The notes under the pieces: model-generated
Seen by the model: only the letters and a program-made list of their open reading frames with translations
What the model was told of the DNA's origin: nothing
The model's database searches: none
Position numbers and translations under genes: made by a program
Source: Selaginella moellendorffii
Lineage: Eukaryota; Streptophyta; Lycopodiopsida; Selaginellales; Selaginellaceae
Assembly (NCBI RefSeq): GCF_000143415.4
Contig: NW_003314271.1
Span: 537,591-601,590 of the forward strand
Length of the DNA: 64,000 bases
Reading direction: 5' to 3'
In this document: piece by piece, positions 55,630 through 64,000 of the stretch
Numbering within the stretch: position 1 is the first letter of the stretch
Layout of the letters: each line of letters opens with the position of its first letter

Positions 55630-57390
55630 CATGGTAAATTAACAATCTCCTCCTTTGCTTTGGAGCAGTAGTTATACAATTGCTTGATGCTATGTGCTTG
55701 CAATTGAACAACCAAACTCAATTGATGGTAGCATTCATGGCACGTGGTACAACTCTTGGTGCCAATCCTCACATTCAACTGGAGTTCTTTCGTAGGAGTC
55801 CTGAGGATGATGTGTATCATTGGTTCAATCACTTCACGGTGATTACCACATATCATTCTTGGGATGATGCTTGACGTTTATGTGAGTTTCCCATGTGTCT
55901 CCAAGAGACAGCGCTGCAATGGTACAATGGTTTGAGTGTAGCCACTCGTGGGGATTGGAGTGTTCTCCCGGACGTTTTCAAATGCACATTCAGACATCCT
56001 GATGAATGTGATGATGCCTTTTAGCAATTGCATCGTTTTCATCAAGGACCATCTGAGTCGATGATGCAATTTGGCATTCGTTTCCGAAGCCTCTTGTTTC
56101 ATGCGGAACCAAATATGTCGGAGAGGATCAAGCTAGGAATGTTATGGCTAGCACTTTGTCAAGATTTTGTCAGACTTGTGCATGCACTTGCTCCAGCCAC
56201 CCTTGACGATGCTCTTCGCTTGGTACAACCTTATGAGATGTCACATTTTCCACTTCTCGTTGCATGTCCTTCTACTCCAATTCCTGTGGGCGATAGTCTT
56301 GTTCCAATGGAGGTTGATGTTGCTACTGCTTGAGTCCAAGGACAAGGACGAGGACATGGTTGTGGCCATGACATTCGTTGTTGGGCATGTGATGAAGTTG
56401 GTCACACTTCTTGGCATTGTCGGTGTTTTCCAGATTGGCAACTTCCATTTCCTGGGTGGAGACCTTGGCGTCAACAACATCCTGTTGGTGCTGTTGCAGT
56501 GGAAGGTCTAGACACCGAGCTGCATCCGGGAAACGAAGAGTCACGTGAGTAATGGAGGGACCTTCTGTAAATAAGTTAGTGACCCCTCCATCTTTCTTTA
56601 GGGAGTATAATCAAGGGGTTCACTTGGCACCAATTCATCCAGTGCTTACTTTCCAAGCTTGTTTTTATAACAAGAGGTCTCCTATTATTCTCTCCATGTT
56701 GGTTGATACAGGTTCAAGTTTATCTTCTATTGCTCAACTTGTTGCCATACATTGTCGACTACATTTGTGTCGTGCGGCAGAACCAATTTTCATTCTTCAT
56801 GGCAACAGCCGTACACATGCATGTGCACGGGATGAGGTGGACCTAGTTGTGCATGTGGGCGATCTCGAGCTTGGGTTGCAGTCATTGTGGGTGGTGCTGA
56901 GTTAAGCTTTTAATTTCATACTTGGTATAGATTGGTTGTAGCGCAATCATGCCAAATGTGACTTTTAGGTTTCTCCCCCTTGTCTCATACTTCCTTATAT
57001 TTCATCTATTCCTCTCACTTCTATACTTCTTCGTCCCTCTACTTCTACCTTTGTTTCCATTACTTTTGTTCCCCCATTATTTCCTCCTATATTTCCATCT
57101 TGTTCTACTCTTCCCTTTTCCAATCCCTCGACAATCTTTATGCTATAGTAGTTGACTGGCTCATGAAAGAGTATTTTGATGTCTTTAAATTTGACTTATT
57201 GTCTGGGGCCAAGATTGCCACACATCATTTGATTCTAACCAAGGATGCTCGTCCAATCAAGGTTTCTGTTCATCATTAGTCACCTAAAAAGATCAAGATT
57301 TTACATGCAAATGTCAAGGAGATGTTGAAGAAGGGTGTTATTTGGAGGTCACAGAGTCCTTGGGCATGTGAACCTCATTGTAAGCCACAA
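55630..57390 (+). mobile_element. Third gypsy fragment: gag, zinc knuckle, protease, RT start
   Basis: The plus strand encodes a retrotransposon gag region (RRSPEDDVYHWFNHFTVI, ALQWYNGLSVATRGDWSVLP). A CCHC knuckle CWACDEVGHTSWHC lies near 56,375, a protease motif MLVDTGSSLSSIAQLV near 56,700, and the first part of reverse transcriptase (NVKEMLKKGVIWRSQSPWA) near 57,320. Stops and a T/C-rich low-complexity tract (about 56,960-57,130) interrupt it. It ends abruptly near 57,385. Family order is normal, so it is a truncated gypsy copy on the strand opposite to the other two. Confidence 0.75.
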
Positions 57391-58228
57391 TTTTTTCTTT
57401 TCCAATTTGTCAGTTTACCTCATTTATCTTACCAACACTGCCTTGGCTTTAGTTAAGTTCCCTCACCAAGGTTCTCACCTATTGTACCAACTCCTACTTG
57501 ATCCTATTTAGTGTCAACTACTCACTACATAAGCAACGAAACATTAGCCATCCATCCATGAATTCCCAAATCTCTCCCAATCCCCCTCCCCAGGTTAAAC
57601 TAGACTTAAGATTCGGCTACACTCTCTGCTAGCATAAGCAGCCAAACACACCAAGCCTCCAGGTTTCTAAAATCCCTTGGTACAACAAGATTTGATCATG
57701 GGACCCTCTAAATCCCAAGCCTTATCGTATTTGATGGCCACTCTAGACCTGTCCTCTATCCAATGATCAGTGTTGTGTTCATGAGTAGTCATCGAGGGGG
57801 TTTGATCAGGTCTTGGCGCAGCCGCATTATATGGCTATAAGAGAGCGAACAGATTAAAGAATGCTACATTTACAGTAAATGAAAAGTGGCAAAAATCAGA
57901 ACCACGTGTTTTGGGCGTCTTGGCACCTCTTGCCCAAAGGTAGTGATAAAATTAAACACACATGCATTACAGTCAACCTAAGTCACTCTAGGTCAATGGC
58001 CCGGTCAGAGCTAGCAGCCCATCTTAGTTGAATATACGTATCTGCTACATTCCAAGAATATTGATGATAATAATCTGACAGTTAAATATTCGAACTAATG
58101 CGGATTGGGTGGGTGACGATTAGAAATAGCACATGTGGCACGTGGAAGATTCATGTACTTTAAAGATATATATATATACTATTATCTTTAAATATATAAA
58201 GGATAAATATGGACATTTATTTAATTTA
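57391..58228. other. Spacer before lectin copy B
   Basis: No gene is recognised. The last part contains CACATGTGGCACGTGGAAG near 58,129 and a short (TA)n tract, just upstream of the lectin frame, which could be its promoter. Confidence 0.35.
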
Positions 58229-59068
58229 ATGTTTTCCATCTTAATCAATACAATAGTAGTTTTAGATATAAGTTGTAATACAAATATAAACTGGAGAATT
58301 AATAATACTTTACTTTATCATGAAGTTAGAAATATTATTGATGGAATTCAACAAATTGAAACTAGAGTTAATAAATCTAATTATGATTATCCCCCTAATT
58401 ATGAGGATTGGGAATCTGTGAATTTTGGTAGAGGATCTGCTCTAATATTGTTTGAACGGTTAGGTGGAAATCCTCCAAATTTCTTAGTAGGTAATGTTTT
58501 CAATGATAAAATTAGTGGTAATACTATTAAATCTGGTATTCAATATTTAAAAAATATATATAAAAATGACATAATTATTGCATGCTCTAGCATGTGTGAT
58601 ATTAAAGTTAGAAACTATAGACTAAGATATATTATTGATGGATGGTGGAACAATAGCTATTTGATAAATCCTTTATCAAAAGATAATCCAAATTCTTTAT
58701 ATATTAATTGTGATAATACTAAAAGTACATTATATACAAAATTTCCAAAGGATCATTTACTAACTAATGAGTTTTTAGTATCACCAAATGGAAAAAATAT
58801 ACTTTATATATTATCAAATTTTAAAATTGCATTATATTCTGGAAAAAACCGTTTATGGATCTCAGATAGTGCAAATATTTATTGGGGATTATGTAAACTT
58901 ATACTCCAAGGAGATGCTAATCTTGTACCATATACAGAAAAAGAAAAAAAAATGTGGTCTATAAATAAATATTGTGTAAATTCACATTGTAAACTTCTTA
59001 CATTTATTACTATTCAAAATGATTGTAACCTTGTAATTTACTCATCTAGTCCATTAAAGGAAGTGTAG
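58229..59068 (+). CDS. Unknown domain plus bulb-type lectin domain, copy B (C-terminal stop)
   Basis: This is a paralogue of the minus-strand gene at 51,064, in opposite orientation. It starts MFSILINTIVVLDISC, again a hydrophobic leader. The unknown domain keeps NYEDWESVNFGRGSALILFE, RLGGNPPNFLVGNVF and RNYRLRYIIDGWWN. The lectin part has EFLVSPNGKNILYILSN, a degenerate site (QGDANLVPY) and a canonical one (QNDCNLVIY). A TAG replaces the Trp codon of the final VWWATNT strand, cutting the last dozen or so residues that copy A retains. The rest is open without introns, and base composition is as AT-rich as copy A. By eye the proteins are about two-thirds identical. Whether the truncated form folds is unknown. 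Confidence 0.6.
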   Translation: MFSILINTIVVLDISCNTNINWRINNTLLYHEVRNIIDGIQQIETRVNKSNYDYPPNYEDWESVNFGRGSALILFERLGGNPPNFLVGNVFNDKISGNTIKSGIQYLKNIYKNDIIIACSSMCDIKVRNYRLRYIIDGWWNNSYLINPLSKDNPNSLYINCDNTKSTLYTKFPKDHLLTNEFLVSPNGKNILYILSNFKIALYSGKNRLWISDSANIYWGLCKLILQGDANLVPYTEKEKKMWSINKYCVNSHCKLLTFITIQNDCNLVIYSSSPLKEV

Positions 59069-61124
59069 TGGGCAACAAATACACATACTCATCCAGGTTG
59101 TATTAAATAAATTTTAAAATACATTATAACTTATGAATAAAAAAATTTTAGTTGAATTTTTTTAAGTTATATATAACATTTATGAGTTCTGGGATATAAG
59201 AATAGATATCTTAATTGGGGTTTAGACCCCTATTTTTATACAAGAATGAATGGACCAAATTTAATCCTAAATAGACAATCTATATGCTTTAGTACTATAA
59301 ATAATGTATTACCTAGCTAGGGTAATACATGTGTATATATATATATATATAAACTTTACACCATCGTCCCCTCCAAAAGATGAAAAGGTGATAACAATAA
59401 GTCAAGTGGAATATCTGGAGTTTCTGTTGAATAATTATAAACTACCACAAAAATCTGAAACTTCCAAAAAACCATTAGCAATTATTAACAACTATGGCTA
59501 AAACAAAACCCCAAAGCTATAGCACAAGCATTAGTCAACTATAGAATCTTGATGAACTAATTGCAACTCTATATACATCTCCTAAATACTCAAACCATCC
59601 ATGAAGCTATTATTTTAAACTGAAGCAATAGAATTTGAAAGCCACTACAATCTATAAAGCACTATTGTAGTAAATAATATATTCTGTCTCTAAGTCTATC
59701 TGTCAAAGATCCTTCAAGACCACAATTAACTCGAACTCATGACTATAAGTAGAATTTACCTTTGCGTCTTTCCTTTGGTCAACATTTAAAACCCACATTA
59801 ACTTAAATTCAATTATTGTCTTGGTTCAACACTACACATGGGAGGTTAGATTCACTCCATTTTTCTCTTACATCCTCTTTATCCCCTCTTTAAAGGAAAA
59901 AAAAGCTTTGAAACATCAACTTTGTTTAAATTCATTACACTCATCCTCATTTTGCCATTTATGTTCAATCTCACTCCATTATCACATTTGTTCACCCTCA
60001 CTAATATTACTCATCCTTACTCCACTATTGTATTTGCTTGTCTTTACTCCATCATTGGGGCTAGACTCCTGTCCCCCCTCCTCCAATGAAAAAAAAAGTT
60101 TGAAGCATCAAGGCAAAGAAAAAAAAGTGATAAAAATTGAGGAAGAAATAATATGAAAGAAGAAAAGGTGAATAAAGAAACATTGGAAGAAGAAGTTTCA
60201 ACAACTATCAATGTAGAAAAAAAATAATGAAATAAAAACAAGATTCTCAACTTCATACATATACTCAATATCCAAATTAGAATGAGGATATAAAACACTC
60301 AACTCAACATTAGAATGAAAATGAGAATCATAATAGTCACAAATGATCGATATGCTATAAAAAAAGAAAAACTGTATATAAGCAAGAAATATTAGGAACA
60401 TGAGATGGTGGCTTAGGCTGATAAATGGAAAAAGGTTAGGAAAGAGTACAAGGTGAAGAGAAAGAATCAAATGGCAGACTAAAGGATTGACATTTACCCT
60501 GCAAAATCTCCATTTCATCTCCAAAGCTATTTTTATAATAATTAAGCTTCTTATCACAATCTAGAATCCATTTAAGCTCATAAACATCATCTTCCCATAA
60601 ACTTGAGCTTTGAACATTCTCTAAAAACTAAATTATATCATCCATAACTCACCAATCAATATCACAATCACACTCCACATTAATAAGAGATGGTAGAACA
60701 CCAAGAATAAGATAAATTATGTAATCATGTCCTATAGAAGTTAGAGACAACAACACACAAGGATGGGTGTAATATTTATATGATCACACCTTATAGCACT
60801 AAAAGTTCAATTTAATGGAGCAGTATTAGTAGCATCAAGTGACATATTATTTGATTGATAACGACATAGCATGGTAGAAAAATGCAATGAAGATAAGAAG
60901 AATAGTAGATTTAAGCACAACAATAGCTAGAATTCTAAATCCTAGAAAAAAATATAATACAAATCTAAATTTAAAAAAGAATGAAGAAATAAGAACAAAA
61001 AACATGATCTTGAACACTAGAGCAAAACATTGCTAAAAAGCTTTACCCTTGATGGACAAATTATAGTGGCCCTCATTTCCACAAATATTAGTGTTTGAGA
61101 TATAGGAATATGTATTTTTTACTT
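59069..61124. other. AT-rich noncoding spacer
   Basis: No gene is supported. Several poly-A/T and short low-complexity frames occur (for example 59,821-60,156), with no family similarity. Confidence 0.4.
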
Positions 61125-61292
61125 ATATACATATACATATACATACATATACATATACATATAGATATATATATACATATACATATATATACATATATAT
61201 ATACATATAGATATATATATAAATATACATATATATATATATACATATATATATACATATACATATATATATACATATACATATATATATAC

Positions 61293-61374
<82 letters not shown>
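61125..61374. repeat. (TA)n / (TACA)n compound microsatellite
   Basis: About 250 bp of TATA and TACATA repeats, ending in an uninterrupted (TA)n run of roughly 75-80 bp. Long Tyr/Ile frames read across it are artefacts. Confidence 0.95.
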
Positions 61375-61375
<1 letters not shown>

Positions 61376-61470
61376 AACCTTACACACTTTTATATTAAAT
61401 TGTAGTCATGTGGTGAGGTATTAAACTTATTCTAAAATCTTATATTCTAATATTATTGTATGATGTCAGT

Positions 61471-61488
61471 TTTTTTTTTTTTTTTTTT
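61471..61488. repeat. Poly-T tract
   Basis: An uninterrupted run of about 18 T, directly followed by GCAG. Confidence 0.8.
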
Positions 61489-61747
61489 GCAGCCAAGAAA
61501 GTTTCGTACAGGGCCACACGAATTCTTAATCTTATTTTATCATTTTCCAATTATTTAGATTTTATATATTATACAAAGCAAACCAAGAGTTGCACAGAAT
61601 AGCAAATTAAATCTTCCATTAGCATGATTTATCAAATCAATTTTTCTCACCAGTAACAAGATTCACAGCGCTTGCATGATAACCTTTGGCCCGTACTGGC
61701 CCTTGCCAAATGAGAGGAGGTTATAGAAACCTCCAAATCATTGTACC

Positions 61748-63509
61748 TCAGTTCACGGGAGCTTTCAAGAGATTGGGATAGGCAGCCAGGATAACTGCCA
61801 GATACTCTGGATTCATTTGAAGAAATTTCTTGAACTCGGCCCAGCTGATAACACCATCGTGGTCCATGTCCAGACTGTTAAAGAGATGCTCGATCTGTGA
61901 AGGATTCTATTAGACTCGGCTCGTAGAAAATAAGTAAGTCACCTGGATCGCCCCCAAGCTCGGGAACGTCTGCACCAAGGCCTGCTCAACTTCTTTTCTG
62001 GAGAGAAACCCATCCTTGTCTTGGTCGCACGCATAAAATGCAGCTTCGATTGTAGAAGAGAAAGCCGTGTGCGTGGAGACGAAAGCCAACCCTGCCATGA
62101 ACTACAAAAGAAGAAAGTGTATTATTGGATAAAATGGAGAAGATGTACCTCTCTGAAGTTCACGTAATTTTTCTCGGAAGTGTCGAACATCTGGAAGACT
62201 TGCATTGTATATGGTGTAAGAGGAAGATCCAGCGCCTTGAGGAAATCCACAATGTGCAGAAGACCGCTGGTAGAAGTGTCAGAGAACTGTTAGCAGCGGA
62301 AAATTCTAGTAAAATGCGAAACCATGTACCTGTGAGTTGTATCCATTGCGCTGAATTTCTTGAGATATGCTTCGGCAGTCTCGTAGTCGATATGGAACAG
62401 CTTTTCCATCCGAGAAAGCTCGGGTAGCTGCTCCGGAGGCAGATGCAGTTTCTTTGCCATGACCGCCAGTTTCATGTCCAAGAAAGTATGCTCCGTGCAT
62501 GGAACGCCCAACGAAGCAGCCATCATATGCCGCACCGTCTCGGTGAAGTGGCGAGGGTCTTTGAGATCTCGGAGGCCGGGTTCCACCACTGGAAGGTATT
62601 GCACCTGATAAGTAAATCGCTTCCAAAAGGTTTGAGGAAAGAAACAAGGCAAAACTCTTACCTCCATGAAGTTGACGAGCTGCGTCATCAAACGAAACAT
62701 GACATACGGCATGCTTCGATTCACCCATGCCGGACTGATGCACTTGTGAGGATATCGTATGCACATCGGCTGGATTGGCAGGCCTTGAGCGAACGCCCCC
62801 GTCTTGAACGATATCAAGGCCTTTCCATTAGTCGTAGTTCCTTCTGGAAAGATGAGTACGTGAGGCCACTTGTTATCGATGGCGCGTCGCCGGATTTGAG
62901 CTGCGGCGTCCCTTCTCGACCTGCGAATGGCTCTGTCCACTGGAATGATCTGCGAAAAATGAAAGTTCATGGAAGTTCTTCGCTTTAAAGCTTTAAGTTC
63001 TTTACCTGGAGCGCTGTAAGAAAGAGACCCACGATTGGAAGCTTGGCATTCTCCTTGGCGCTCAAGATCACTGGCATGTGTGAGAAAAATATGTAGACCG
63101 GATCCAAGAAAGATACGTGATTGGAGACGACGATCGGGGCCACGTCCCGAGGAGCCGGAGTTCCTTTGATCGAAATCCAGACGTAACCGAATGCGAACAT
63201 CGCGATCCTTGCACAGATTCTCAGGGGCCAGAGGAGAATTCTTCTCCAGCGCGAGAATGGCTTGTAGAGAGGATCTTCGACGCCGATGAGTGCGCACCTC
63301 ACCGAGCAGTAGGCCAAGATCAACGCCGCCGCGAGAATTGCCAGCCGGAGGAGAAAGATTGGAAGCATGAGGATAGTCTTGAAAATCTCCGATGGACTAA
63401 AACCCAAAGACTCCCCCTGGAATGGATTCACCACCGCCTCGGGGCCGATCGGTGGCCGCTTGCCAAGGGGAAATGCGTCGGCAGCATCCCGCTGCCGATC
63501 TTGGGCCAT
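61748..63509 (-). CDS. LPEAT2: LPEAT2-type lysophospholipid acyltransferase with EF-hands
   Basis: This ER-membrane enzyme transfers an acyl chain from acyl-CoA to lysophospholipids, remodelling membrane lipids (Lands cycle). Six exons join in frame: 63509-63006, 62949-62662, 62604-62330, 62266-62149, 62101-61943 and 61894-61748, giving 496 residues. A hydrophobic segment (IFLLRLAILAAALILAYCSV) precedes the acyltransferase domain. That domain carries the catalytic HX4D box NHVSFLD and the substrate box FPEGTTTN. The C-terminal half has two EF-hand loops, DQDKDGFLSRKE and DMDHDGVISWAE, both with complete calcium ligands. The third acceptor (CAG|CGG at 62,266) is chosen because it keeps the frame into GLLHIVDFLKAL. 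All introns are GT-AG. A decayed duplicate lies 8.7 kb to the left. Confidence 0.92.
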
Positions 63510-64000
63510 GGATCGATCCCTAGAGTGGAAAATCTACCTGTTCAAAGCCAGAAGAGATTCAGCTGCCGCGCACCATAGATCATCCGCCGCAATGCCGCTG
63601 CGCATCCCTGGAGAGAAGAAGAGGATCGAGCACGATCGATGAGAATCTCGCTATGGCGCTCAACGCAAGCCACGAATCACAAAAAATTAAAAAAACTTTG
63701 CTTCGCGATTAACGCTGTCTTTACATCTACCGTCGAATTTCAACGATGAGATTCGTTTTGCCGTTAGACGAATAGACCCCCGGGATCCTTGTTCAAAGAA
63801 ATATACTCCCCAGCGATACGTATTACCGCAAACATCGCGACACATTGGCGATTTCTTTATTCGACACATAGCGCCGGGCTCTGCCACGTGTCGTATTTGC
63901 TAGTATAAATTCTCGAGTCCCGTAGTGGAGGAAATATCATAGCATACACGCATTTTATAGCGATTTTCTAGGCGATCCTTCAATCTTCTGAGGCTTTTCT
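63510..64000. promoter_or_regulatory. LPEAT2 upstream region and a putative plus-strand promoter
   Basis: Similarity with the pseudogene copy ends at about 63,551. Near the right edge a G-box CACGTG (63,885-63,890, in GCCACGTGTC) is followed by TATAAAT at about 63,904-63,910 on the plus strand. This suggests a promoter for a gene beginning beyond the window. No coding sequence is supported here. Confidence 0.4.

Noticed and set aside
61088-61424. Long Tyr/Ile open frames on both strands
   Set aside because: They are translations of the (TA)n/(TACA)n microsatellite and have no protein features.
1-64000. tRNA, rRNA or snoRNA genes
   Set aside because: No stretch with a convincing cloverleaf, A/B boxes or rRNA similarity was seen by eye. 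A covariance-model scan would be decisive.

Overview
The window is nuclear DNA from a land plant. Host introns are very short (about 45-65 bp), genes are densely packed and often divergently paired, and the families are plant-specific (MUB, LUMINIDEPENDENS, ARP8, DUF1685, chloroplast Cpn20). This pattern suits a lycophyte such as Selaginella moellendorffii best. That species assignment is inference; no search was run.

Positions 1-24,000 are gene-rich with roughly balanced base composition. In order they hold: a membrane-anchored ubiquitin-fold protein (-, partial), thiamine pyrophosphokinase (-), a SUN-domain nuclear envelope protein (-), a LUMINIDEPENDENS-like homeodomain protein (+), a SAUR-like protein (+), plastid Cpn20 co-chaperonin (-), an aldo/keto reductase of the K+ channel beta-subunit type (+), a DUF1685 protein (-), an At4g08330-like zinc-ribbon protein (-), a GT31 beta-1,3-galactosyltransferase (+), actin-related protein 8 with an F-box (+), an unrecognised basic Ser-rich protein (+), and the plastid riboflavin enzyme PYRD/RibD (+). 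Several promoters carry ACGT-core inverted repeats.

From about 24.3 kb the sequence becomes AT-rich and is built of nested retroelements. A Ty3/gypsy chromovirus (31,519-38,865, minus strand) has two ~0.92 kb LTRs, a PBS, a PPT and a perfect 5-bp target duplication. Its reading frame has two frameshifts, two TAG stops and an assembly gap. Older LTRs of the same lineage lie at 28.2-29.1 kb and about 25.7 kb. A second, badly decayed gypsy element (about 40.9-46.2 kb, minus) contains an internally inverted integrase segment. A 585-bp TRIM-like miniature LTR element lies at 48,658-49,242. Two 0.4-kb arms at 39.8 and 49.5 kb form a long-range inverted repeat.

Positions 51-63.6 kb are a duplicated region. 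Two very AT-rich intronless genes for an unknown N-terminal domain joined to a bulb-type (GNA-like) lectin domain lie in opposite orientations. Two tandem copies of an LPEAT2-type lysophospholipid acyltransferase lie beside them: the copy at 53.1-54.8 kb is a pseudogene and the copy at 61.7-63.5 kb is intact. A gypsy fragment and a long (TA)n/(TACA)n microsatellite lie between. I saw no rRNA, tRNA or CRISPR. Most genes here are unrelated housekeeping or regulatory genes rather than one pathway. The lectin pair is the best candidate for something undescribed.
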